From Anisus vortex (lineage: Eukaryota; Mollusca; Gastropoda; Planorbidae), in NCBI GenBank assembly GCA_949126835.1, contig OX421499.1, positions 28,248,490 through 28,312,489 of the forward strand: a DNA stretch of 64,000 nucleotides, written 5' to 3'. The notes beneath the pieces are model-generated. The model ran no database searches, was not told the origin of the DNA, and worked only from the letters and a program-made list of their open reading frames with translations. Position numbers and translations under genes: made by a program. This document shows positions 36,919 to 63,672 of this stretch, piece by piece; within the stretch, counting starts at the first letter, position 1, and each line of letters begins with the position of its first letter.

Positions 36919-39810
36919 GTTTATTATAAAGTAAAGTACCCGTCGGAACGAATTGATCCATAGGTCCGGTGAAGCAGTGTTCACCAGTTTCTGTGGCCAC
37001 GGCACAGCCGCCTTTACTTTACCCCAACTAAGGTCAGGTACTCATCAGAGCTGTGTAGACTCAGGGTCACCCTCCAGACCCGGGAAAAAATCCTAGCCTG
37101 CACCAGGATATGAACCCGGGACCTTCGGTAAGCCAGCTGAAAGCGCTGCCGTTCGGCCACCGTTGAATATATTATTACTTAAATCACCCGTTTTTTTCTC
37201 TCTCACAGTTCCATTAATTATGGACGTCCCATACAACACGAACAACCCACACGACAACAAAAATCTACAACGACATAGTCAAACTATAACAAAAAAAAAA
37301 AGACATTGCCATTCCAGAAGTCACGGGTTAGTAGGCCTAGTATTCCGGTTCAGCCCTCAAGGTTTTCAGCACGGTTCATCAGTGCGCCCTTGAGTCCACC
37401 CAGCTTTGAAGGTATCCCTGACAAATTAAATGCGTCTGATCATTGTGCCGGCCACACACCCACACAAATTCACTTATATAAAGCTATCACAGAAATTGGG
37501 GAACGCTGCTTTGCTATCTCTGTAGACCAACATAATGAGAAAGGGATACGTCGGGGTGCATTACTTTTTGTTAAGCGCGTTCGACTGGCGATCCTAACTT
37601 TCTGGGTTCGAATCCTGGTGCAGGCTAGGATTTTTTTCCCCGGGACTTGTAGGTGCCCTTGCCCTGAGTCTAACCAGCTCTGATGGGTACCTGACACTAG
37701 TTGGGGATAAAGCAGTGTCGTTGCAAGGGATTAATGGGCTTGGCCTCTTTAGGGGCCCCTGCATTTTGATATTCGACATTATGACATGAGAAAAAACAAT
37801 TCGGACACTCCTTTGGTGCCCCCCCCCTCAAGTAGGGGCCCGGGGGGATTTTCGAATTTGGACCCCCTCCCCCTCCCTTAGCCACGCCACTGTGGTAAAG
37901 TAGAGGCAGTTGGGCGTTGTGCTGGCCACACATCCCCTCGTATGCCGTGGCCACAGAAACTGGTGAACGCTGCTTCACCAGCCCTGTGGATCAGTTTGGT
38001 CCGAAGGGTACTTACTTTACAAAATAATTCAACGCTGTCTGTGCGTGTTTCGAGTTTTATTTTCTTATTATTAATATATTTTTTTTACAACAGCCATAAC
38101 TCTTGTCCCACCGGCCATCTTTCTCTCCTTGTCACTGGTCGTACTTCTTGCTGTGGTGTCCACCGTCTTCTTTGCACTGAGAACCATTTACGCCTGTTCA
38201 GTCCACCAGCGCCGGAAAGGTATGCTTCAATCGAGTTACAGTTGTGAAGAAATAATAATTAAAAAAAAGATCAACATTTTGTTAACCTTGAAGTAAGCTA
38301 TCTCTTCCAATAATTCAATCGACTCACTAGCATGATCTCTATCTCTATTATACGTCTTGCATAATAGGTTGAAATTAAGGGGTGTAATAGATTGGCTAGT
38401 GAATGACATCGGTTATCGTGATATAATGATGCCTCCTCACTCCCAATCAGGACTTCCCACTTATCCCTCTCTTTTTCTCACTTTCTCTCTCACTTTCTCT
38501 CTCCCTCGCTCTTTCTCCCTCTCTCTAAATTTCTTTCTTTCTCTCTCATACACTGCAGCGTTTGGGCAATATGTTCTAAATCATTAGACATTACAACGAC
38601 TGCCTATCTATCTATCTAACTATCTATCTATAAAGCTTTCCTCTGTTGTCTTTCTTCTTATTTTTCTGCTTTTTAAAACGATTTCCATTAATATTACTTT
38701 TAAAAAAAAAAAGATTGTACAGAATTTTAGGATTTAAAAGCTTTCCTAAAGTGTTTTCAGTTAGTAAAATCTAATAATTATATTTTAGACACATTCGGGA
38801 GACGGGCGTTCGATTCTCATCAACCATTTCGTCACAAAAATAAAAACCCGATTACAATATTTATTTTAAATCACTTTCTTTTTCAGTAAATAAATAATAA
38901 TTATATTTTTAAAAATTATCATAGCTTTCTGTTCATTGTAGTTTTAAAATGTATATCTGTGGCTATATAGGCCTTTGCATTTTTTTTCACGGGCAATTTA
39001 ACTTGTAGTTTATAAATTATAAAGACAATAATGATTTGGTAATCAAAAAATACATAATGTATTTGAAAGAGATTATTGCATGTAAGCTTATTCTTTTTAT
39101 CATTTATATTGACAACAAATATTATTGCTTATATTATGCATTAAATTAAGTCATTTACATCAGGAGCCGGTAAACTACGGCACGCAGAGCGATTTTCAGT
39201 GGAACACTGACAAAAAGGAAATTCCAGTCTATTCTACAGGACATTGATTGCTAGAGCAGGATAGCTTTAACGCTGTTGGCACACTGAATGAATTAGAAAT
39301 CCCACTTTGGGACACGCTATTATCAAAAGGTTGCCGACTCCTGCTTTATATTATTTTAAAGAGATTTTTTTAAAATTCATAAATACAAATGGCTGCCGTT
39401 GAAGTGGCATATTGTCTTAGGCCTAGTCTACATATTAGCTTACTAATTATTTCTTAAGAATATTTACATGTGAAACTGCATCACATAATAATAATTATAC
39501 AGATTTCTCGGACGGAACATCGGCCTCAGATTCGGTGTCCAGTGGTACATTAAGTGGCGCTTCATCCTCAACATCGGACGTGTCAAACCTTACAGACGTT
39601 GGCGCCCCATCCATGAACCTACAGCGCACTTCGTTAGCTCGATCCTCCGTGAGCGCCCCGGAGACTTCGAACCTCCAAGCATCCATGACCGGCCCAGATC
39701 CTTCTGAGGTTCAAAAATCTGGAGTAAACATTCCCGACACCGCAGCTAAACCTCGCGTGTCCATCAGCGCCCACAAACCTGGCAACTTGGATAACTTCGG
39801 ATTTATGTAG
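9633..39810 (+). CDS. single-pass membrane protein with tandem Ig-like domains (whole gene model)
   Basis: Exons: 9633-9684 signal peptide; P1 11401-11519, A1 12481-12748, B1 13615-13802, C1 14206-14374; P2 15804-15895, A2 16920-17124, B2 18030-18211; P3 21748-21848, A3 25265-25505, B3 29278-29456, C3 30014-30191; P4 31324-31430, A4 32879-33101, B4 33866-34059, C4 34672-34852; P5 36029-36129, A5 36384-36666; TM 38094-38219; tail 39503-39810. P+A and B+C each make one Ig-like domain, split at phase 0 and bounded by phase 1. B/C pairs show the classic strand-B Cys and a D-x-G-x-Y-x-C end; P exons carry three Cys. The listed exons sum to a length one base short of a multiple of three, exactly what a missing C-type exon (3n+1) would supply after B2. 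Expected role (inference): cell-surface adhesion or immune recognition. I do not recognise the family. Two adjacent genes (break near 18.2-21.7 kb) remain possible. Confidence 0.8.
9975..10155 (+). repeat. GC-rich dispersed repeat, copy 1
   Basis: A block with GGGGGCATATGCC, GGGGGCGGCACTTCCAGGG and a TAGTCTAAATATAGCAAATA core. Other copies lie at 18536-18702 (minus) and 28440-28625 (plus). The short direct motif suggests a small non-autonomous element. This copy lies in the first intron of the Ig gene. Confidence 0.65.
10194..11230 (-). mobile_element. SINE split by a LINE insertion
   Basis: SINE body sequence occurs in minus orientation at 10194-10320 and resumes at about 11117-11230 (GGGTACCCATCAGAGCTGGG, AGGATTCGAACGC). 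The gap is filled by a LINE fragment flanked by AACTAAAA on both sides (10315-10322 and 11117-11124), which I read as the LINE's target-site duplication. Confidence 0.65.
10321..11116 (-). mobile_element. 5'-truncated non-LTR retrotransposon, RT fragment (CR1/L2-like)
   Basis: A minus-strand frame (about 11061 down to 10540) encodes the C-terminal half of a reverse transcriptase: GVPQGSVLGPVLFTLYTQPL, then WMTENKLKLNSEKTEALIVG, then SLGVYLDSSL. The FADD-type catalytic box is degenerate. The 3' end carries GCGCTATACAAGT and a (TTTA)n tail, typical of CR1/L2-type elements. It is dead and 5'-truncated. Confidence 0.7.
11401..11519 (+). CDS. Ig gene exon P1
   Basis: N-terminal half of the first Ig-like domain. 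Phase-1 acceptor after GAGTCAACAG; the peptide runs from EIKPVSITMSPC through three cysteines and ends VNCTFI before the donor GTAAGT at 11520. Phase 0 at the end joins A1. The end of this exon is the founder of the 30-bp tandem array that follows. Confidence 0.8.
11502..11940 (+). repeat. 30-bp minisatellite made of the P1 exon end plus its splice donor
   Basis: The unit GTCAACTGCACTTTTATT + GTAAGTGTCACT repeats about 14-15 times. GTAAGT donors are intact at 11520, 11550, 11670, 11700, 11820, 11850, 11880 and 11910; GTTAGT occurs at 11580 and 11730; four units have lost GT. A five-unit (150-bp) higher-order period is visible. The frame stays open to about 11930 and each unit would add ten residues with a Cys and an N-C-T glycosylation sequon. 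More decayed copies run on to about 12330. Confidence 0.85.
12481..12748 (+). CDS. Ig gene exon A1
   Basis: C-terminal half of domain 1 (89 codons). It opens with GPLELRIEWQYF, the strand-C Trp, and later has SFITCAGF, the strand-F Cys partner. An extra CHSC pair lies between. Acceptor TTTCAACTTTAG, donor GTAAGA, phases 0 in and 1 out. Confidence 0.85.
13615..13802 (+). CDS. Ig gene exon B1
   Basis: N-terminal half of domain 2. The acceptor at CAACTTAAG keeps the frame from A1; the peptide LQLSRRWYSKSEVV leads to the strand-B Cys in NLHLECDP and ends before donor GTAATG. Phases 1 in, 0 out. A downstream AG (CTCGTAG) gives the wrong frame and was rejected. Confidence 0.75.
13930..14150 (+). 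repeat. GATA/GACA microsatellite, imperfect
   Basis: Runs of GATAGATA with interspersed GAGTGATA units, in the intron just before exon C1. Confidence 0.8.
14206..14374 (+). CDS. Ig gene exon C1
   Basis: C-terminal half of domain 2, 56 codons. AKFIDAGRYACSG is the D-x-G-x-Y-x-C motif of an Ig strand-F region. Phase 0 in, phase 1 out (donor GTAAGT). Confidence 0.85.
14470..14702 (-). repeat. tRNA-derived SINE, minus orientation
   Basis: Shares the body of the SINE at 1013 (GTTCACCAGTTTC, GGTACCCATTAGAGCTG, GGTATTCGAACCCAGGACC) and ends in the tRNA-like head. Full length is approximate. Confidence 0.7.
15080..15460 (-). mobile_element. LINE 3'-coding fragment
   Basis: The minus strand encodes GRPRLRRLDDVEMDLRQIGV, the short basic motif seen near the end of many invertebrate LINE ORF2 proteins, with frameshifts around it. 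No complete domain remains. Confidence 0.55.
15804..15895 (+). CDS. Ig gene exon P2
   Basis: N-terminal half of domain 3. IKPRIVAFKLSPC aligns with EIKPVSITMSPC of P1, and three Cys follow, ending LTCVVH before donor GTAGGT. Phase 1 in, 0 out. It is followed within 35 bases by a run of about 30 T. Confidence 0.75.
15927..16070 (+). repeat. poly-T tract and short retroelement tail
   Basis: A long T run is followed by GAGCTTACAGTATG and GGCAGCGCTATACAAATG. A related tail in opposite orientation lies at 16425-16520 next to an (AAT)n run (TATGGCGCTGCTAAAAAAT, AAGCTCAGAGTG). Confidence 0.5.
16648..16833 (+). mobile_element. short hAT-like MITE
   Basis: Ends are CAGGGATCGGCAACC and the inverted GTTGCCCATCCCTG. 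Relatives lie at 31525-31741 and 39161-39343. It lies in the intron between P2 and A2. Confidence 0.55.
16920..17124 (+). CDS. Ig gene exon A2
   Basis: C-terminal half of domain 3. NVLIEWTFAEAG holds the strand-C Trp; the Cys in YKPSCVVG is the likely partner of the P2 Cys. At 68 codons it is shorter than other A exons. Phase 0 in, 1 out. Confidence 0.75.
17236..17506 (-). repeat. tRNA-derived SINE, minus orientation
   Basis: Same family as 1013: GATCAATTTGATCC, GCAGCGTTCATCAGTTTC, CAGGTACCCATCAGGGCTAG. Confidence 0.7.
17778..17883. repeat. perfect 31-bp inverted repeat with 44-bp loop
   Basis: GCCGTATTGCTGCTGAGAG and the following bases to 17808 are exactly complementary to 17853-17883. 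The whole could be a minimal MITE or a transcribed hairpin. It lies in the A2-B2 intron. Confidence 0.8.
18030..18211 (+). CDS. Ig gene exon B2
   Basis: N-terminal half of domain 4. SSIRIACSS carries the strand-B Cys and LEDLEFLQISK matches VDYLQISK of B3. Phase 1 in, phase 0 out (donor GTAAGT). The C exon expected next was not found. Confidence 0.8.
18536..18702 (-). repeat. GC-rich dispersed repeat, copy 2
   Basis: Reverse-orientation copy of the repeat at 9975 (GCGCCCCAGGGCAAAATG, CCCGGGCATATGCCCCC). Confidence 0.65.
18869..19260 (-). mobile_element. LINE 3'-end fragment, minus strand
   Basis: Matches the last ~400 bases of the LINE at 22945-25085 (TTGCGTCCTACGCTCATCCG, CCATGCCCGAATGCCACTCG). 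Stops and frameshifts are present. Confidence 0.75.
19740..20200 (+). repeat. degenerate short-period tandem repeat (GATGACATATTTT-like)
   Basis: Dozens of diverged units of GATGACATATTTT or GACGACATATTT fill this stretch. Period is about 10-20 bp and irregular. Confidence 0.7.
20500..20910 (+). mobile_element. fossil LINE fragment: RNase H end and zinc knuckle (I-like group)
   Basis: The plus strand reads LQWIPRHANSLAKRRGV, like the end of an RNase H domain, and, 50-60 codons later in another frame, GPLCQNCREAVETVELVLFD, a CxxC knuckle typical of the C-terminus of I/R1-type elements. Frameshifts and stops make it dead. Confidence 0.5.
21748..21848 (+). CDS. Ig gene exon P3
   Basis: N-terminal half of a new domain. 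EVQSSLHVINC aligns with other P exons, three Cys follow, and the exon ends INCSAL before donor GTAAGT. With the acceptor at GGGAAG it is 101 bases, exactly the length of P5. Upstream in the same open frame (no ATG before 21708) is the hydrophobic stretch LTLSLFLMLSFA, so a longer 5' form encoding a signal peptide is an alternative. Confidence 0.65.
22945..25085 (-). mobile_element. non-LTR retrotransposon with RT (Jockey/CR1-like group), 5'-truncated
   Basis: Minus-strand frames at about 25085-24227 and 24133-23003 together encode the linker and reverse transcriptase: FRKGD/NYRPVSLTS-type box, AFDKVHHSSLLKKL, GVPQGTVLGPLLFLIYINDL and the catalytic FADDC, followed by the usual C-terminal segment ending GLPEQTRKTNNL. 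The two frames are separated by a short AT-rich insertion near 24140-24230 that breaks the protein. The endonuclease domain is absent (5' truncation). Four more 3' fragments of this family occur in the window. It lies in the P3-A3 intron. Confidence 0.85.
25265..25505 (+). CDS. Ig gene exon A3
   Basis: C-terminal half of the domain begun by P3. INIKWQFNIT holds the strand-C Trp; SVRYTCQLFVNN has the strand-F Cys. An additional YC lies before it. Phase 0 in, 1 out (donor GTAAGT). Confidence 0.85.
26160..26350 (+). repeat. degenerate SINE, plus orientation
   Basis: Weak match to the 1013 family (TTCCCTGGGTCTA, CTGGGCATTGTGCGGGCGAC). Confidence 0.5.
26420..26830 (-). mobile_element. LINE 3'-end fragment, minus strand
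   Basis: Another copy of the 22945 family (TGCGCCCTACGCTCATCCG, CCATTCCATGCCGGATGCC), diverged. Confidence 0.7.
27091..28220. mobile_element. hAT-like non-autonomous DNA transposon
   Basis: Terminal inverted repeats CATAGGTTCTCAAC / GTTGAGAACCTATG are flanked by a perfect 8-bp target duplication TACTAGAG (27083-27090 and 28221-28228). No transposase is encoded. It lies in the A3-B3 intron. Confidence 0.85.
28440..28625 (+). repeat. GC-rich dispersed repeat, copy 3
   Basis: Matches 9975-10155 closely (GGGGGCATATGCCCGGGGG, TAGTCTAAATATAGCAAATA). Confidence 0.7.
28870..29050 (+). repeat. degenerate ~22-bp tandem repeat
   Basis: Units of CAGCTAAATGGGGTGTTTAC repeat with divergence through the stretch. 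Confidence 0.6.
29278..29456 (+). CDS. Ig gene exon B3
   Basis: ENGTVNVLCTAEMF carries the strand-B Cys and SDVDYLQISK matches B2. Two or more N-glycosylation sequons (NGT, NVS). Phase 1 in, phase 0 out; the donor GTACAC is weak. Confidence 0.8.
29480..29770 (+). repeat. GATA microsatellite
   Basis: An imperfect leader and then about 19 uninterrupted GATA units from 29693 to 29768, in the B3-C3 intron. Confidence 0.9.
30014..30191 (+). CDS. Ig gene exon C3
   Basis: ILVLVINNAQCSDNGWYRCE has the D-x-G-x-Y-x-C motif. The only phase-1 donor is GTATAT at 30192, which extends the exon to VVTGFH. Phase 0 in. Confidence 0.8.
30286..30385 (+). repeat. second tRNA-like SINE head
   Basis: TTAGTTCAACGGACTATTAA and CGCGGGTTCTGTCCC resemble A and B boxes. 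A relative lies at 56097-56181. Confidence 0.4.
31324..31430 (+). CDS. Ig gene exon P4
   Basis: RIRERKLDMPRCRNLKYC continues to a third Cys in NLGCLAI, then donor GTACGT. Phase 1 in, phase 0 out; 107 bases, close to P3 and P5. Confidence 0.7.
31525..31741 (+). mobile_element. short hAT-like MITE
   Basis: Ends CAGGGATAGGCAACC and GTTGCCGACTCCTG, flanked by CTCTATAT and CTTTAAAT (6 of 8 match). Contains a long G run at 31655. Confidence 0.6.
32326..32810. mobile_element. MITE with CGGTTTCGG-rich body and 8-bp target duplication
   Basis: Ends TAGAGGCCGACCGAAA and inverted TTTCGGTCACCTTCTA are flanked by TTAGTGAT at 32318-32325 and 32811-32818. The body repeats GGTTTCGG/CCGAAACC in both orientations. 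It ends 68 bases before exon A4. Confidence 0.85.
32879..33101 (+). CDS. Ig gene exon A4
   Basis: LKLNVYRCEFTLN holds the strand-F Cys. Unlike the other four A exons it lacks the strand-C Trp (NLHVQLSIHG in that position). Phase 0 in, 1 out (donor GTGAGC). Confidence 0.8.
33376..33620. mobile_element. possible short DNA transposon
   Basis: CAGTGACGTAACCA at the left and inverted AGTTACGTTATTG at the right look like terminal repeats. No clean target duplication. Confidence 0.35.
33866..34059 (+). CDS. Ig gene exon B4
   Basis: DDFSVVCSRTN carries the strand-B Cys and GELKFLEIFKSPK matches the B2/B3 core. The phase-0 donor GTGAGA at 34060 follows QNKPDYI. Phase 1 in. Confidence 0.8.
34672..34852 (+). 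CDS. Ig gene exon C4
   Basis: RVSINFTLADAMCTDSGYYF followed by C gives the D-x-G-x-Y-x-C motif; sequons NFT and NVT. Phase 0 in, phase 1 out at GTAAAC, which is the first copy of a tandem donor repeat. Confidence 0.85.
34845..34985 (+). repeat. 28-bp tandem repeat spanning the C4 splice donor
   Basis: Unit TGTAACAG + GTAAACATTTCGGGTATCAT occurs five times. GT is kept at 34853, 34881, 34909 and 34965 and lost in the fourth unit. Because 28 is not a multiple of three, only the first donor preserves the phase. Confidence 0.85.
36029..36129 (+). CDS. Ig gene exon P5
   Basis: IGKPHVRVTGCHRGSYCEI leads to RFEIVCSLTY before donor GTGAGT. 101 bases, three Cys, phase 1 in and 0 out. Confidence 0.8.
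36384..36666 (+). CDS. Ig gene exon A5
   Basis: Last Ig half-domain, 94 codons. KAVDIQWFHQED has the strand-C Trp; VPNVYVCESTF has the strand-F Cys; sequons NIS and NQT. Acceptor CATCCAAAAG is chosen because it restores phase 0 and the GNIYEKAV start; a stronger-looking acceptor at about 36240 would add a Gly/Glu-rich segment in another frame. Phase 1 out (GTAGGT). Confidence 0.8.
36884..36915 (+). repeat. (TA)n microsatellite
   Basis: About 14 TA units in the intron after A5. Confidence 0.85.
36936..37163 (-). repeat. tRNA-derived SINE, minus orientation
   Basis: Good copy of the 1013 family, with GGTCAGGTACTCATCAGAGC and GATATGAACCCGGGACCTTC and a tRNA-like head at the right end. Confidence 0.8.
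37209..37319 (+). CDS. doubtful extra exon before the transmembrane exon
   Basis: A strong acceptor (TTTTTTTCTCTCTCACAG) in the right phase opens PLIMDVPYNTNNPHDNKN, but the only donors that keep phase 1 are weak (GTCAAA, GTCACG). A5 also joins the TM exon directly in phase. It may be a stalk exon, or the start of a B5 exon disrupted by the SINE that follows. Confidence 0.3.
37547..38015 (+). repeat. tRNA-derived SINE split by a MITE
   Basis: SINE from the tRNA-like head (GCGTTCGACTGGCGATCC, GGTTCGAATCCTGG) to CTGATGGGTACCTGACAC, interrupted at 37713-37892 and resuming as TGGTAAAGTAGAGGCAGTTG through GCCACACATCCCCTCG. Confidence 0.8.
37713..37892. mobile_element. hAT-like MITE inside a SINE
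   Basis: Ends CAGTGTCGTTGCAAGGG and inverted CCCTTAGCCACGCCACTG; flanks GGATAAAG and TGGTAAAG are an imperfect target duplication. Confidence 0.7.
38094..38219 (+). CDS. Ig gene transmembrane exon
   Basis: Encodes TITLVPPAIFLSLSLVVLLA and VVSTVFFAL, one hydrophobic helix of about 25 residues, then RTIYACSVHQRRK, a basic stop-transfer segment. Phase 1 in and out, so it fits directly after A5 and before the tail exon. Confidence 0.9.
39161..39343 (+). mobile_element. short hAT-like MITE
   Basis: Ends CAGGAGCCGGTAAAC and GTTGCCGACTCCTG, flanked by ATTTACAT and CTTTATAT (6 of 8). An incomplete relative occurs near 9005-9140. Confidence 0.55.
39503..39810 (+). CDS. Ig gene cytoplasmic tail exon, with stop
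   Basis: About 101 residues ending NLDNFGFM and TAG at 39808-39810. Very rich in Ser, Thr and Asp (for example ASDSVSSGTLSGASSSTSD), with no Tyr in this exon, so classical ITAM/ITIM motifs are absent. Likely a phosphoserine-regulated or disordered tail (inference). Confidence 0.85.
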
Positions 39811-40099
39811 GGGCAATCTCCGGAATTGAAGGTTCCACTGGCGATCAAACTCTACTCTGTGAACTGCATTATACATATAGATCTAGACCCCTAATTACTT
39901 TTAACAAACAGCCTTTAGTTATTGTAACGTTTTGTTTTATTCACTTACATTTGCTGTAGTTTTATTAAACATTTAATAGATATGCTTTTTTTTTCTTATT
40001 CTATTTAAATTACAAATAGATCAATGGAAAAATTAATTTACAAAATTTGAACACACAAAAAAAAAAGAATGATGATTTGTAAACTTATTTATGTGCAAT

Positions 40100-40105
40100 A
40101 ATAAA
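40100..40105 (+). terminator. candidate poly(A) signal of the Ig gene
   Basis: AATAAA about 290 bases after the stop codon. Confidence 0.45.
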
Positions 40106-40355
40106 AATATATATTTAGAGCGAACTAGAAATTTAACTCGTTTTTTGTTTGGCCATTAGTTTAGACTTTTAAGTCATATAAAAATATGCCATAAAAAAAA
40201 TTATCTTTTACAAAACAGTAGACCTACACTTGCTGACATAATTTATTGAAGTTTTCACTTTTGTTGTCTACTTAACCCTAAAACAATTTTCTTTTCGTCA
40301 GAGTTCCAACAATTATAAGTTTAGTGGGCCTATGCCTGCTCTTTCTTCCAGAGTG

Positions 40356-40510
40356 GCATTCGGACATGGAATGGGTTGCCTGAACAAACCAGGAAAACCT
40401 AGTAGCTTAAGATCATTTAAAACATTAATAAAAATGCAAAACTAGACTCAGACCATTGATGAGTGTAGGACGCAAAATCTTCTTTATAGAAGGAGCATCT
40501 ATAATATTAT
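40356..40510 (+). mobile_element. LINE 3'-end fragment, plus strand
   Basis: Same family as 22945-25085: GGAATGGGTTGCCTGAACAA and TTCTTTATAGAAGGAGCAT. A short (TTA)n run follows at about 40600. Confidence 0.7.
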
Positions 40511-40649
40511 AAGGTAATAAAAAATTAATTTCAAATACTTTTAACAGGAGACTGAACATGCTATATTTTAATAGCATAGATACAAGCGCTATATAAATAA
40601 CTATTATTATTATTATAATTATAAGTACATACATTCTTACATAACACTT

Positions 40650-42290
40650 AAACAAGGAACATAATACAAACTTTAGACAAATCCTTGCTAAAAAAAATTA
40701 GTTTTCATTTCAACATGTTTATTTGATTATAGTAATAGTAATGTCTGTAACAGACCTTGACATATTCAATGGGCTTAAAATGATACATGAAATGATGTAC
40801 ATAACGCATTCGAACTAATTAATACATTTATAATATGTTTTCAAATTTATTTCAATTTGTCTGTTGTTGTTTTTTCTTTACAAACATGACCACGAAAAAA
40901 AATAAAAATTTTTAAATATGATTGTAATTGTAATAAAGACATTGATGGCTATTGCAACAACAAAAATTTTTTTTTGTAAACCTTAACAAAACAAACGATG
41001 AAATAAATCAAAATTACTTGCAGCAGAGTCTGCTAACATTTAAAAAGACAAAAAAATATGACAAAATAAAAAGCATTGGATCGTTTATTCCTGTCTCTAT
41101 TTTTCTATGGGGTGAATTATGAAATGCCTCAGAGAGAGACTTCACTGTATGGAGCAAAGAAAGGCAAACAAACAATTCAATGAGCTATCACAGCCAAGGA
41201 GATCTAGCAAATCAAAACTTCTTCCTGAACATTTGCGGCTCCTTTCACTTCTTTCCACTTCACACTTTTAACACACAAGATACAAGATAATACACAAGAA
41301 ATAAAGAAACATTATCTCTACTTGAACCCTTTAATGCAAGAAAACCTGTTTTTTTTCTACACTTAAGTTTTATTTACTGTTTGTTTACAGAGATTTTTTT
41401 TTACTTTTGCCCATATATTATGTTTTTTGAAACTTTTTTATAATTGATTTGAACATAATGCATGGGCTTAGCTAGGCTTACATAAAAAAGTTTATAATTT
41501 CCCTTAAAAAAAAATGTTAATCAAAATACTCATACTTTTTTTTTACTCCCAGACATTAAATAGCCTTATCTTAAAATTCATGATTTCAATACACTCTAAT
41601 TTGTCAAAAAAATATGTAGAAAACTAATATCTTTTACATTGCAGTCTGATATCAAGTATAGATCAGCGATGATACACTGTTACTTTACTAATTAATAGTT
41701 CTTTTTAGGAGTATACAAATGGAGGATCTATTGTCTGTGTGCTGGAAAATCTATTTGTCAGCCAATCTGTCTATAAATAGATTAATCAATCAATTCTATG
41801 GGCAGTATGTTGTGTAATCAATCAATAATAATCTTTAAGATCCATTCTAAGTTTTTTTTTACGTATGACTTAAGATGAACAATGGATTCAAATATGTGAA
41901 ACTCTGATAATAATTTTTAAAAAAATTCAATAAATAAACAAACAAAATCAATATGTAAATAAAATATTCATAAAATGTAATCAATCATCCATTAATTCAT
42001 TATGCCCCTGAAGTCTCATAAATAAACAAACTTAAGGCATTCAGCAATTTTTTTTGTCAATTCAGGATTGCCCATAATGTATTTCTTCACAAACAGATAA
42101 ACAGATATAAGCCATAGGTTGGCAATCAGACACAAGCCATAGGTTGGCAATATCTATCTTCAATATTTTCAAATGTATTACCATATGCACAATTCCACTA
42201 AGAGAAAAGGTAACACCTATCTATGTACAACAACCACAGTTAATGTGAAGAAAAAAAAAACATGATGATATGAAAGAATATTCTAATGAA
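40650..42290. other. intergenic or VPS4 3' UTR, no gene seen
   Basis: AT-rich DNA between the converging Ig and VPS4 genes. I see no further coding segment. Confidence 0.4.
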
Positions 42291-42298
42291 TGTGTGTA

Positions 42299-42304
42299 TT
42301 TATT
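42299..42304 (-). terminator. candidate poly(A) signal of VPS4
   Basis: TTTATT on the plus strand (AATAAA on the gene strand), about 195 bases past the VPS4 stop. Confidence 0.4.
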
Positions 42305-42496
42305 TCTTCACTATCAACGCACAAGAGATGTCAAAGTGACACATATTATTTCATCACTCCCACACATACACAGTTCATGTAGATTTACCAAAGGGTAAAT
42401 AAAACTCAATGCAAACAACACAGCTTGCTTAGAGCAAATAAAATGTTAAAGGGGAGAAGGGTGGGGAGATGGGTGTGTTTGAAATCTCCTGTGACA

Positions 42497-63672
<21,176 letters not shown>

